From NCBI GenBank assembly GCA_030428355.1, contig JAUIBL010000030.1:1-52562 (forward strand): a stretch of DNA of 52,562 bases, read 5' to 3'. Of this stretch, positions 25,492 to 34,371 are shown piece by piece. The stretch's first letter is position 1, and every line of letters begins with the position of its first letter. The position numbers and the translations under genes are program-made. The stretch is from Alphaproteobacteria bacterium. Lineage in GTDB: Bacteria; Pseudomonadota; Alphaproteobacteria; Rhodobacterales; Rhodobacteraceae. The notes below the pieces were generated by a model. That model saw nothing but the letters and a program-made list of their open reading frames with translations, did not search any database and was not told where the DNA came from.

Positions 25492-25649
25492 TGCGCCTCA
25501 GAGCCATTCGCACTCGACCACTCGCGGGCTCCGGCATAAAGCCAGACATCAAGGCCGAATGCAGTATCCGCCACCATCCGCTCTACCTGAGATGCAACGC
25601 GTTCCCAAGACGCTGAATTGGCAAACCCTTGGGCGAACAAGATCGGCAT
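25482..25649 (-). CDS. Possible small protein of 55 residues, unknown
   Basis: An open frame with ATG 25649, 15 nt after the rnr stop codon, ending 10 nt inside the DUF1963 gene. The product begins MPILFAQGFANSASWERV and is Trp- and Ala-rich with an acidic helix. I do not recognise it. It could be a real leader-type gene coupled to DUF1963 translation, or the remnant of a larger gene cut at the rnr junction. No strong ribosome site is visible. Confidence 0.3.
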   Translation of the reverse strand: MPILFAQGFANSASWERVASQVERMVADTAFGLDVWLYAGAREWSSANGSEAQWS

Positions 25650-25663
25650 CCGAGTTCAAACGA

Positions 25664-27952
25664 TCAACCGTTCCGCCTCTGCCGCGTGACCTTGCGCTTG
25701 GTCTTGGCGTCTTTCTTCTTCGACTTGGCCACTTTGCGTTTCGGCCCGCCCTTGCCCTTGGGGCGGGTGCCGCGCCCCATGCGGCCCATGCCCGATCCGC
25801 TGGGCAATTCGGCGTCCTGAAGCGTCAGAAGTTCAAGCCCGATTCCGCCCGTCACCGGAGCCGCCTCGACCAGTTTGACGGTCACGCGCTGGCCCAGACC
25901 GATCATCACACCGGTGTCGGACCCCATGAGCGTTCCGGCGTCGGCGTCGAAATGGAAATACTCGTTGCCGAGGGACCGGATCGGGATCAGCCCGTCCGCC
26001 CCGGTCTCGTCCAGCTTCACGAAGACGCCAAAGCGCGCGATGCCGCTGATCCGCCCGGTGAATTCCGCGCCGATGCGATCTGACAGGAAGGCGGCCAGAT
26101 AACGGTCGGTGGTGTCGCGTTCGGCCATCATCGACCGGCGTTCCGTGTCGCTGATATGCTGCGCTGTCGCCTCGAGCCGCTCGATGTCTTCGGGCGTCAG
26201 GCCATCGTCGCCCCAGCCATGCGCCTTGATCAGCGCGCGGTGGACGATCAGGTCGGAATACCGCCGGATGGGCGATGTGAAATGCGCGTAATTCTGCAGC
26301 GCCAAACCGAAATGGCCGAAATTCGCGGGGCTGTAATAGGCCTGGGTCATCGACCGCAGCGTGGCGAGGTTGATCAGTTCCGCCTCGTCCGACCCCGCCG
26401 CGTCGTGCAGCAGGCGGTTGAGTTGCGCGGTCTTGAGCACCTGCCCCTTGGCCAACGTCAGCCCCGCCGCCTCGGCGGTTTCACGCAAGGACTCCATCTT
26501 CTCGGGCGGCGGTTCTTCGTGCACGCGGAAGAGAAGCGGCGTGCGCTTGGCGATCAGGGTTTCGGCGGCGCAGACATTGGCGAGCACCATGAATTCCTCG
26601 ATCAGCCGGTGCGCATCCAGACGGTCGGCAAAATTGACGGACTGCACCGTGCCATCCTCGGCCAGAATGATCTTGCGCTCCGGCAGATCAAGGTCGAGCG
26701 GCTGACGCCGGTTCCGCGCCTCGCGCAGCGCGGCATAGGCGGCGTAAAGCGGACGGATCACGTCGTCCATCAAGGGCGCTGTCTTGTCGTTCGGGGTGCC
26801 GTCCATCGCGTCTTGCACAGTGCGATAATCGAGCGACGCGACCGAGCGCATCAACCCGCGCTGAAAGCTGTGGCTGATCTTGTTGCCATGGGCGTCGATC
26901 ACCATGCGCACCGCAACGCAGGCACGTGGCACGCCTTCGTGCAGCGAACACAGATCACCCGACAGACGGTCGGGCAGCATCGGCACCACGCGGTCGGGGA
27001 AATAGCTGGAATTGCCGCGCTTGCGGGCCTCTTGGTCGAGCGCCGATCCTGAGGTCACGTAATGGGCCACATCCGCGATGGCGACCCAGATCACGTGGCC
27101 GCCCTCGTTCTTCGGATCATCGTCGGGATAGGCGAGGCAGGCATCATCGCGGTCGCGGGCATCGACCGGGTCGATGGTGATCAGCGGCATGTCCCGCATG
27201 TCGGTCCGGCCCTTGAGCCCCGCCGGCTTCATCCCGTCCGCTTCGGCGATCACGTCGTCGGGGAAATCGTCGGGGATGCCGTGCTGGTGAATCGCGATCA
27301 GCGACACGGCGCGCGGTGCGCTGGGATCGCCCAGCCGTTCGACGATGCGTGCGCGCGGCAGGCCCATGCGGCCCGCTGGCCCGGCCTGTTCCGCCTCGAC
27401 CAACTCGCCGTCCTTGGCCCCGCCGGTGGCGTCGGGTGCCACCACCCATTCCTTGTCCGACCCTTTGTCGATCGGCTTGATCCGCCCGCCTTCCGAGGAT
27501 TTGACAAAGATGCCCACCACCTTGCGGGGGTTCGTGCCGATGCGGCGGATCAGGCGGGCTTCGTAATTGTGGTCTTCCTCATGCACGACCTGAAGCCGCG
27601 CAAGGATACGGTCCCCCTCGCCCAAAGCCGGGTCAGAGGCGCGGGGGATCACAAGGATGATCGGCTCTACCCCTTCGCCGTGCCATTCCAACGCACGGGC
27701 AAAAAGATCCCCATCCGGGTTGGGTGCCTTGACCTGCAGCACACTCACCGGGGGCAGGCGGTCCGGGTCACGGTACGTCTTCTTGCGCTTCTCAAGATGA
27801 CCTTCGGCCTCCAGCTCTTTCAGCAGGCGCTTGAGGTCGATCCGCGCGGCACCCTTGATGCCAAAGGCCTTGGCGATGTCGCGTTTCGCGGTGAGGGTCG
27901 GGTTGGCGGCGATCCAGTCGAGGATGTCCGCCTTGGTCGGCAATTTGCTCAT
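25664..27952 (-). CDS. rnr: Ribonuclease R
   Basis: Processive 3'-5' exoribonuclease for structured RNA; cytoplasmic. 762 residues from ATG 27952 (ATG 27958 adds two). The N-terminal winged HTH is at about 1-70. The cold-shock segments follow at about 80-240. The RNB domain is at about 250-600, with ITIDPVDARDRDDAC carrying the metal-binding Asp residues and HFTSPIRRYSDLIVHRAL. The S1 domain is at about 640-720, and a Lys/Arg tail ends at NG. The last 81 bp recur at 24306-24386, so the present tail may have been supplied by the inserted segment. It is probably first in its own transcript. Confidence 0.95.
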   Translation of the reverse strand: MSKLPTKADILDWIAANPTLTAKRDIAKAFGIKGAARIDLKRLLKELEAEGHLEKRKKTYRDPDRLPPVSVLQVKAPNPDGDLFARALEWHGEGVEPIILVIPRASDPALGEGDRILARLQVVHEEDHNYEARLIRRIGTNPRKVVGIFVKSSEGGRIKPIDKGSDKEWVVAPDATGGAKDGELVEAEQAGPAGRMGLPRARIVERLGDPSAPRAVSLIAIHQHGIPDDFPDDVIAEADGMKPAGLKGRTDMRDMPLITIDPVDARDRDDACLAYPDDDPKNEGGHVIWVAIADVAHYVTSGSALDQEARKRGNSSYFPDRVVPMLPDRLSGDLCSLHEGVPRACVAVRMVIDAHGNKISHSFQRGLMRSVASLDYRTVQDAMDGTPNDKTAPLMDDVIRPLYAAYAALREARNRRQPLDLDLPERKIILAEDGTVQSVNFADRLDAHRLIEEFMVLANVCAAETLIAKRTPLLFRVHEEPPPEKMESLRETAEAAGLTLAKGQVLKTAQLNRLLHDAAGSDEAELINLATLRSMTQAYYSPANFGHFGLALQNYAHFTSPIRRYSDLIVHRALIKAHGWGDDGLTPEDIERLEATAQHISDTERRSMMAERDTTDRYLAAFLSDRIGAEFTGRISGIARFGVFVKLDETGADGLIPIRSLGNEYFHFDADAGTLMGSDTGVMIGLGQRVTVKLVEAAPVTGGIGLELLTLQDAELPSGSGMGRMGRGTRPKGKGGPKRKVAKSKKKDAKTKRKVTRQRRNG

Positions 27953-28000
27953 GTGCATCAGGTAGCACGGGCAATGTGGCGCGTCATGGCGAAAGTCGCG

Positions 28001-28429
28001 TCAGGTGTCGAAGCGCAGCTCCATCATCCGGTGGTCGATCCCGGCATCGTCGAACACTTCGCCATAGGCGGTGAAGCCGAGTTTCTCGTAGAACCCCAAG
28101 ACGTCGATCTGCGCGCCCAAAGCGGCGCGGGTGATGCCGGGCGTGCCCCGCAGGATCATCAGAGCTTCGCGGATCAATGCCGCGCCAAGCCCGGTGCCCC
28201 GCGCCTGTTTCAGAACGCAGACGCGACCGATCTTGCCGGTGTCCCCCTTGATCACGATCCGCGCCGCACCGACGGGCTGGTCGCCTTCACGTGCGAGAAG
28301 GTGAATCGCCGTGTCGTCCAGATCGTCCCGTTCAAGATCAAGCGGCACGTTCTGTTCTCCGACAAAGACCTCGTATCGGATCGCATAGCACTCTGCCGGG
28401 TCCGACACCCGCGACACCGTCACGGTCAT
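28001..28429 (-). CDS. GNAT family N-acetyltransferase
   Basis: 142 residues, ElaA-like acyltransferase. It has the GNAT acetyl-CoA loop as [21 protein letters not shown] and the C-terminal [24 protein letters not shown]. The N-terminal strand [21 protein letters not shown] is typical of the ElaA-like subgroup. Its ATG overlaps the dapE stop (ATGA, 28426-28429), so it is co-translated with dapE. Substrate unknown. Confidence 0.88.
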   Translation of the reverse strand: MTVTVSRVSDPAECYAIRYEVFVGEQNVPLDLERDDLDDTAIHLLAREGDQPVGAARIVIKGDTGKIGRVCVLKQARGTGLGAALIREALMILRGTPGITRAALGAQIDVLGFYEKLGFTAYGEVFDDAGIDHRMMELRFDT

Positions 28430-29574
28430 TGCGCGAAATAGTCCTGAAGGATGCGGGTGTAGATTGCCTTGAGCTGTCTGATCTGCTCGACCGACACCCG
28501 TTCATCGACCGCATGCATCGTCTGGCCGACCAGCCCGAATTCCACCACCGGGCAATGGTTCCTGACGAAGCGCGCGTCCGAGGTTCCGCCGGATGTGGAC
28601 AGCTCCGGCGTGACACCCGTTTCCGCCTCCACCGCCTTGGCCACCAGATCAGACAGCGGTCCCGGTGGGGTCAGGAATGCTTCGCCCGAGATCTTGATCT
28701 TCACCTCGGTCTTGGTGCCGAACTCGGCATCCACCTTGGCGGCCTGATCGCGCAGCCAATAGGACAGCCCTTCGCCTGTGTGAATGTCGTTAAAGCGGAT
28801 GTTGATGCAGGCGCGCGTTTCCGCCGGGATCACGTTGGTTGCCGCATTGCCGGTGTCGATGGTCACAACCGCGAGCGTCGAGGCGTCGAAATGGTCGGTC
28901 CCCTGATCCAATTCGTGCGAGGCCAACCGGTCCATCAGCCGTGCCATTGCGGGCATCGGGTTCAGGGCGCGGTGCGGATAGGCGGAATGCCCCTGTTTGC
29001 CGGTGACGGTGAACCACGCGTTCATCGACCCGCGCCGCCCGATCTTCATCATCTCGCCCATGTGATTGGGGCATGTGGGTTCTCCGACCAGACAGACGCT
29101 CATCCGTTCGCCATGGGTCTCCATCCAGTCAAGCAGCGCCGTTGTGCCGTCAATCGCATCGCCTTCCTCGTCGCCTGTAATGGTCAGGATCACCGCACCG
29201 TCCGGGGGTGTGTCGCGGACGAAATCCACCGCAGCCGCCGCAAAGGCAGCGACCCCGGATTTCATGTCGGTCGTGCCGCGCCCATACATCATGCCGTCTT
29301 TGATCTCGGCTCCGAAGGGCGGCATGGTCCACGCATCCGGATTGCCCAGCGGTACAACATCCGTGTGCCCGTTGAACCCGAAGGTGCGGGTATGGCCTCT
29401 GTCCCCCCAGCGGGCAAACAGGTTGGACACGCCACCCCGATCCACGCGGGTGCAGGTGAAGCCAGCGCTGTCCAGCAGGTCTTGCAGTAAAGACAAAGCA
29501 CCGCCTTCTTCAGGGGTGACAGAGGGGCAGCGGACAAGGGCTGCGGTCAGGTCTGCGGGATCGGTCGTGTTCAT
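28426..29574 (-). CDS. dapE: Succinyl-diaminopimelate desuccinylase
   Basis: M20 zinc peptidase-type enzyme that removes succinate from N-succinyl-LL-diaminopimelate in lysine and peptidoglycan precursor synthesis; cytoplasmic. 382 residues. Metal-binding motifs: [30 protein letters not shown], and [19 protein letters not shown] near the C-terminus. The central dimerisation domain has [22 protein letters not shown]. It precedes the GNAT gene. dapD (33378-34205) and asd (37442-38464) of the same pathway lie within 10 kb but are not in the same operon. Confidence 0.95.
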   Translation of the reverse strand: MNTTDPADLTAALVRCPSVTPEEGGALSLLQDLLDSAGFTCTRVDRGGVSNLFARWGDRGHTRTFGFNGHTDVVPLGNPDAWTMPPFGAEIKDGMMYGRGTTDMKSGVAAFAAAAVDFVRDTPPDGAVILTITGDEEGDAIDGTTALLDWMETHGERMSVCLVGEPTCPNHMGEMMKIGRRGSMNAWFTVTGKQGHSAYPHRALNPMPAMARLMDRLASHELDQGTDHFDASTLAVVTIDTGNAATNVIPAETRACINIRFNDIHTGEGLSYWLRDQAAKVDAEFGTKTEVKIKISGEAFLTPPGPLSDLVAKAVEAETGVTPELSTSGGTSDARFVRNHCPVVEFGLVGQTMHAVDERVSVEQIRQLKAIYTRILQDYFAQ

Positions 29575-29846
29575 CGAAGTGGCCCTTCATTCCATTTGAC
29601 GCTTGGCTATCGTCTCTGACCGGCAGAGGCAAATGTGGCCAAAAGGACTCATTTGCTGCCCATCCTTTCGAGCAAAACGCTATCGAAAGGATGACACATC
29701 GCTGTCTTTCGTATTAGCTATTGAGCAACAACGATAAAAATGGCTCGAGGCAGAGCAGACGTCAGATCACGGATTCGGCACGGTAAACATACCGGCCGAA
29801 ATTTTGTTCGTATCTGAAACACGCCTTGGGCCTCATCGAGGCAGAC
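29575..29846. promoter_or_regulatory. Divergent intergenic region between dapE and the Hint gene, with a hairpin
   Basis: About 270 bp that look noticeably A/T-richer than the flanks. It contains an 11-bp inverted repeat CATCCTTTCGA (29661-29671) / TCGAAAGGATG (29683-29693) with an 11-nt loop and no T-run, so it is more likely an operator or leader structure than a simple terminator. An A/T-rich stretch at about 29715-29740 may hold the promoter of the Hint gene. I see no coding potential. Confidence 0.45.
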
Positions 29847-31418
29847 ATGGCAACAGGCGCGGAGCTTACATACAACACCGGTGCCAGCGCGATTGCGATG
29901 GCCAACGCGATCTTCGGAAGCGGCGTCACCGTCGTTGGCGCGAGCTATACGGGCGACAGCCGGTCGTCCGCGATTTACAGCAACGGCGATGCCCTTGCCC
30001 CCGGTGTGACCCCTTCGGATACGGGTGTGATCCTGTCCACGGGTCAGGTGCGGGCGTTCACCCAAAGCAGCGGCGATCCCAACCGCAGCGGATCGACGAC
30101 GACGGCGTCGGGTGGACAGAACAACAATCCCGACTTCAACGCTGCGGCGGGCGCCAGTACCTTTGACGCCAGCTATCTGGACGTTGACTTCATTCCCGAC
30201 AATGACGTGATGACGATGCGCTTCGTGTTCTCGTCCGAGGAATACCCGGAGTTCACGAACTCGATCTATCAGGATTTCGTCGGCGTCTGGATCAACGGCC
30301 AGCAGGTCGAGATTGTCGCCGGGGACGGTGATGTCGATCCCGCAAACCTGAACACCACCGCCAACATCAACCTGTTCAAGGACAACACCGGCGACGATTA
30401 CAACACCGAGATGGACGGGTTCACCGTCACGCTGACGATGACCATGCTGGTCAATCCCGGCGAGGTGAATTCCATCCGCATCGGGATCGCCGATGTGGCG
30501 GACAGCAGCTACGATTCGAACCTGCTGATCGCCGGCGACTCGGTGCAGACCGAACTTGTCGCCCGCTCCGACCTTGTGAGCATGTACACGAACCGGACCA
30601 AGGTTCTGGACGTTCTGGACAATGACATCAACCTGACCGGCGGGGTGATGTTCATCACCCATATCAACGGGATCGCGGTCAGTGTCGGGGACAGCGTCAC
30701 GCTGGGCACCGGGCAGGTGGTGACGCTGAACGCCGACGGCACTCTGTCCGTGACCTCGGACGACGATTTCGAAACCGTCAATTTCACCTATGACGTGGCC
30801 TCAACCAACGGTGAGGTGGACACCGGTTTCGTCACCATCGCCACCGTGCCCTGTTTCGTGGCGGGCACCTTGATCGAAACCGAGACCGGTCCGCGCCGCG
30901 TCGAAGAGCTTGAACCCGGCGACATGGTCTGGACACTGGATCGCGGGCTGCAGCCCCTGCGCTGGAGCGGCCAGCGCACGGTGGCCGCTGTCGGAAATTA
31001 CGCGCCGGTGCGGGTGGCTGCCCGGACCTTCGGTAACCATGGCGCGCTGATGTTGTCGCCGCAGCACCGCATTCTTGTGCGCGACCCGCTGGCCGATCTG
31101 GTGTTCGGCACCCCCGAGGTTCTGGTCGCCGCCAAGCATCTTGTGAACGGGCGCAGCATCCAGACGATCGAAGGTGGTACGGTAACCTATGTCCACCTGC
31201 TGTTTGACCGGCACGAGATCATCCTGTCGAACGGTCTGGCCACAGAGAGCTTTTTGCCCGGACCCCAGACCCTCGACGCGTTCGAGGACGACATCATCGA
31301 GGAAATCGTCGGATTGTTCCCGGAACTCGATCCCGAGACCGGTCGCGGCTACGGAATGGCCGCCCGGCAGATCCTCAAGAAGCACGAAGCCCAGATGATC
31401 TTCGGGGCCGCTGCATGA
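29847..31418 (+). CDS. Choice-of-anchor-L / beta-sandwich / Hint domain protein
   Basis: 523 residues from ATG 29847 (GAGG 5 nt upstream). Domains: choice-of-anchor L at about 5-235, with FDASYLDVDFIPDN and FVFSSEEYPEF; a cadherin/VCBS-like sandwich at about 240-330 (VLDVLDNDINL ... LNADGTLSV ... DDFETVNFTYDV); and a Hint (hedgehog/intein) domain at about 335-470. The Hint domain starts CFVAGTLIETETG (Cys336) and has SPQHRILV (His407) and FDRHEIILSNGLATESFLPG. Hint domains cleave or rearrange the peptide bond before the Cys. There is no signal peptide, so any export would use a type I route (inference). It overlaps the next gene by 4 nt. Natural target unknown. Confidence 0.82.
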   Translation: MATGAELTYNTGASAIAMANAIFGSGVTVVGASYTGDSRSSAIYSNGDALAPGVTPSDTGVILSTGQVRAFTQSSGDPNRSGSTTTASGGQNNNPDFNAAAGASTFDASYLDVDFIPDNDVMTMRFVFSSEEYPEFTNSIYQDFVGVWINGQQVEIVAGDGDVDPANLNTTANINLFKDNTGDDYNTEMDGFTVTLTMTMLVNPGEVNSIRIGIADVADSSYDSNLLIAGDSVQTELVARSDLVSMYTNRTKVLDVLDNDINLTGGVMFITHINGIAVSVGDSVTLGTGQVVTLNADGTLSVTSDDDFETVNFTYDVASTNGEVDTGFVTIATVPCFVAGTLIETETGPRRVEELEPGDMVWTLDRGLQPLRWSGQRTVAAVGNYAPVRVAARTFGNHGALMLSPQHRILVRDPLADLVFGTPEVLVAAKHLVNGRSIQTIEGGTVTYVHLLFDRHEIILSNGLATESFLPGPQTLDAFEDDIIEEIVGLFPELDPETGRGYGMAARQILKKHEAQMIFGAAA

Positions 31419-32494
31419 GCTGGTTTGCACTGCTGGACAATGAACGGCGCATGCCCTGGGTGCGCGACGCAGTCGAGACGATCCTCGATCGTCGCCCCCG
31501 GGCCTGCGTGCCCCAAGGCTCCATCGTTCTGGAAACACGCCTCTCGCCGGATGGCCGCCCGCAGACGCTTTTGAGTTACAAGCGCGACGGCGCGGGCGCC
31601 TTCAGCTTTTCGCTGATGTCCACGCCCCATGGCAGCCTTGTTCTGGTGATCGCCCAGGGCGACGAGGTCGTCCACGAGGTGCTCGAACGCGGCCGCGAGG
31701 CCCGCACCGATACCTTGCAGGTGACGATCAGTTGGGATGTGCGCAAAAAACTGGGACGTCTTGTCGTGGCCCGGCCGGAAACCGAACATGTCCTGATCCA
31801 GCACTTCGCGATTCAGCGCCCTCCCCTGCTGGCCGATCTGGTTGCGCTTGCCTGTCCCAAGGGCCTGACCGACATCGACCCTGACGTGATCTTTGTTGCG
31901 CTGTCGACCGACATAGAACCTGTTGGTCCGATGCCGACGCTGTCGCCTGCCGTTCCGATCGAAACCGCGCAGGGCGTGCGTCTGGCCATGACCCTGCAAC
32001 AGGGGGATGTGGTGCGTGCCGCGAGCGGTGGTCTGGTGCCGGTGCTGCATGCCGTTGCACGGTGTGTGCCCGCGCTGGGGTCGTTCCGTCCGGTGCGGCT
32101 CCGGGCACCCTATTTTGGACTGACGCAGGATGTCGTCGTATCCCGGTATCAGCGCCTTTTGGTCAGTGGTCCCGAAGTCGAATACTTGTTTGGTCGTGAA
32201 CAGGTGCTGATCCCTGCTGCGGCGCTTGTGAACGGGTTTGCCGGGCATTTCGAACCCGCGCCCCGCTTTGTGACCTATCACCAGCTTCTGTTGCCGCATC
32301 ATGACGCTGTCCGGATCCCGGATGCGGCGCTCGAGACGCTCTATATCGGTCGGATGCGGCGCGACAAGGCGCTCTTCGGTGCGTCGATCCTGAGCGACAT
32401 GTCCCGCGCCACCCTGCCGGAACATCACCGGGCGGGATACCAGGTGCTCCGCGCGTTTGAGGCGATCACGCTGGCCGAAGCCCGCGCGGCTTAA
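31415..32494 (+). CDS. Hint-like protein lacking catalytic residues, partner of upstream Hint gene
   Basis: 359 residues, translationally coupled to the Hint gene (ATGA). The N-terminal half (about 30-175) is a beta-rich, LamG-like segment (VPQGSIVLETRLSPDG; LQVTISWDVRKKLGRLVV). The C-terminal half (about 178-300) follows the Hint layout of its neighbour: PIETAQGVRLAMTLQQGDVV, VPVLHAVARCVP, FRPVRLRAPYFG, VEYLFGREQVLIPAAALVNG and FVTYHQLLLPHHDAV. The starting Cys is absent (SPAVPIE) and the core His is Gln246 (SRYQRLLV). It is therefore probably a non-catalytic binding partner or chaperone. No signal peptide. I know of no characterised homologue. Confidence 0.7.
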   Translation: MSWFALLDNERRMPWVRDAVETILDRRPRACVPQGSIVLETRLSPDGRPQTLLSYKRDGAGAFSFSLMSTPHGSLVLVIAQGDEVVHEVLERGREARTDTLQVTISWDVRKKLGRLVVARPETEHVLIQHFAIQRPPLLADLVALACPKGLTDIDPDVIFVALSTDIEPVGPMPTLSPAVPIETAQGVRLAMTLQQGDVVRAASGGLVPVLHAVARCVPALGSFRPVRLRAPYFGLTQDVVVSRYQRLLVSGPEVEYLFGREQVLIPAAALVNGFAGHFEPAPRFVTYHQLLLPHHDAVRIPDAALETLYIGRMRRDKALFGASILSDMSRATLPEHHRAGYQVLRAFEAITLAEARAA

Positions 32495-32841
32495 TCCCGA
32501 TCGTCGTCGCCGAAATACGGTGTGACCTGCGCCACGATCACGGCGTTTTCCTCGAGCGCCTGCTGCATCAACGCGATCTCGTCGTCCTCGATCTCGTGCC
32601 CTTGCTCCCGACGGTCCTCAAGGGTGCCGTAGCCTGTCACGTCAAGTGGTGCCATGTCTGCCTGTTTCAGCACCGCAACGGTTTCGCGCACCGCCTCGGC
32701 CTCGTCAACTCCGGACGCGTAGCACATCAGCGCCGCGCCGGTTGCCCCCTTGGGCAAGCCATCCCCGGATTTGCGTCCGACTTCGACGACCAGCGTGTAC
32801 ACCGAATGCGGTTTCTTGGTCTTCTTCTGGGTGTCGCTCAT
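32491..32841 (-). CDS. Conserved small cytoplasmic protein, unknown function
   Basis: 116 residues from ATG 32841, acidic at the C-terminus (DIEDDE-like runs, ending in GDDDRD). The sequence SVYTLVVEVGRKSGDGLPKGATGAALMCYASG looks like a compact alpha/beta fold; AVRETVAVLKQADMAPLDVTGYGTLEDR follows. I do not recognise the family. An upstream extension to 32940 is possible but has poor family-like character. It is convergent with the pseudo-Hint gene (4-nt overlap) and divergent from the rhodanese gene. Confidence 0.65.
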   Translation of the reverse strand: MSDTQKKTKKPHSVYTLVVEVGRKSGDGLPKGATGAALMCYASGVDEAEAVRETVAVLKQADMAPLDVTGYGTLEDRREQGHEIEDDEIALMQQALEENAVIVAQVTPYFGDDDRD

Positions 32842-32954
32842 GCTGGGGCCTGCCTGTGATCCTTGTCTCGCATCTGCCATGAAACCCGCCGTAGGTCGAG
32901 GGTTGTTGCGGTACCAGACATCGGCATACTGCGCATGCAAGAGGGAGGGACGAT

Positions 32955-33350
32955 ATGAAATCAGTCAAGGATATGGTCGCGGCGGCCAATACAGAGGTCG
33001 ATCACGCGCCGGCGTCCGAGATGATGGCGCTGCACGGTCAAGACGGAGTCACGTTCGTGGATCTGCGCGATCCGCGCGAACTGGAGCGTGACGGCATGAT
33101 CCCCGGCGCATTCCACTGCCCGCGGGGGATGCTGGAATTCTGGATCGATCCGGAAAGCCCCTACGCAAAACCGCAGTTCCAAACCGGCAATCGGTTCGTG
33201 TTTTATTGCGCGTCAGGCTGGCGATCCGCCCTGTCGGCGAAAGTTGCGCAAGAGATGGGGCTGGAGAACGTCAGCCACATCACCGACGGGTTCGGAGGCT
33301 GGAAAAAGGCGGGCGGCCCGGTGGGTGAGAAGCCCGCCAAGAAAGTGTAG
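32955..33350 (+). CDS. Rhodanese-like domain protein
   Basis: 131 residues, a single rhodanese domain. It has FVDLRDPRELERDGMIPGAFHCPRGMLEF and the active-site loop CASGWRSA (Cys85), then HITDGFGGWKKAGGPV. It probably transfers sulfur or reduces a small oxyanion; cytoplasmic. GAGGGAGGG just upstream is a strong ribosome site. It is convergent with dapD 27 nt downstream. Confidence 0.9.
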   Translation: MKSVKDMVAAANTEVDHAPASEMMALHGQDGVTFVDLRDPRELERDGMIPGAFHCPRGMLEFWIDPESPYAKPQFQTGNRFVFYCASGWRSALSAKVAQEMGLENVSHITDGFGGWKKAGGPVGEKPAKKV

Positions 33351-33377
33351 GGTGCGTGCTGGCACGCACCATCACGA

Positions 33378-34205
33378 TCAATCGCGCAGAAGCTCGTTAA
33401 TGCCGGTCTTGGAGCGGGTCTTTTCGTCCACCCGCTTCACGATCACCGCGCAATAGAGGTTGATACCGTTCTTCGACGGCATCGACCCGGCCACCACGAC
33501 CGAATAGGGCGGTACTTCGCCATACATCACTTCGCCGGTTTCGCGGTCGACGATCTTGGTCGACTTGCCGATGAACACGCCCATGCCCAGAACCGACCCT
33601 TCGCGCACGATGCAGCCTTCGACCACTTCGGAGCGCGCGCCGATAAAGCAATTGTCCTCGATGATGGTCGGGCCCGCCTGCATCGGCTCCAGCACACCGC
33701 CGATGCCCACGCCACCCGACAGATGCACGTTCTTGCCGATCTGCGCGCAGGACCCAACGGTGGCCCATGTGTCGACCATCGTGCCTTCGTCGACATAAGC
33801 GCCAAGGTTCACGAAGGACGGCATCAGCACCACGCCGGGCGCGATATAGGCCGATTTGCGCACCACGCAGTTCGGCACCGCGCGGAAGCCTGCCGTGCGC
33901 CATTCCGTGTCGCCCCAGCCCTTGAACTTGCTGTCCACCTTGTCCCACCAGCCGCCACCTTGCGGACCGCCGTCATGCTGTTCCATGTCCTTGATGCGGA
34001 AGCCCAGCAGCACGGCTTTCTTGGCCCACTGGTTTACAAGCCAGCTTCCGTCACCCTGCTTTTCCGCCACCCGCAGTGATCCGCTGTCCAGCGCGTTGAG
34101 CGTGGCCTCGATGGCCTCGCGGGTCTCGCCGCCGGTCGACGGCGTGATCGTATCGCGCGCGTCCCACGCGGCTTCGATGGCGGCTTCAAGCTGTGCGTTT
34201 GACAT
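33378..34205 (-). CDS. dapD: 2,3,4,5-tetrahydropyridine-2,6-dicarboxylate N-succinyltransferase
   Basis: Transfers succinyl from succinyl-CoA to tetrahydrodipicolinate in the succinylase branch of lysine/diaminopimelate synthesis; cytoplasmic trimer. 275 residues from ATG 34205, with GAGGAG about 7 nt upstream. The N-terminal helical domain runs to about 100. The left-handed beta helix of hexapeptide repeats (about 110-230) has [44 protein letters not shown] and [13 protein letters not shown]. The C-terminal domain has [15 protein letters not shown]. The frame is open to 34553 upstream, but that part is not family-like. Pairs with dapE and asd in this region. Confidence 0.95.
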   Translation of the reverse strand: MSNAQLEAAIEAAWDARDTITPSTGGETREAIEATLNALDSGSLRVAEKQGDGSWLVNQWAKKAVLLGFRIKDMEQHDGGPQGGGWWDKVDSKFKGWGDTEWRTAGFRAVPNCVVRKSAYIAPGVVLMPSFVNLGAYVDEGTMVDTWATVGSCAQIGKNVHLSGGVGIGGVLEPMQAGPTIIEDNCFIGARSEVVEGCIVREGSVLGMGVFIGKSTKIVDRETGEVMYGEVPPYSVVVAGSMPSKNGINLYCAVIVKRVDEKTRSKTGINELLRD

Positions 34206-34371
34206 GGATGCGCTCCTCACGTCGTTTTCCCCGAAATCGACTTGCCTATAAGCTGCCCTGCGCCAAGGCGCAACGCATGCGCTCAGTCGTCCTTTTTCAA
34301 AGCCATTCTTGAATATCCGGGAAAAGGCCCAAAGTGCCGCGTGTCGGGCATGCCCGGCAAAACCGTTCTGT

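Noticed and set aside
26156..28441. Long plus-strand frames over rnr, GNAT and dapE
   Set aside because: Antisense shadows of well-supported genes, His/Arg/Gln-rich with no recognisable domain.
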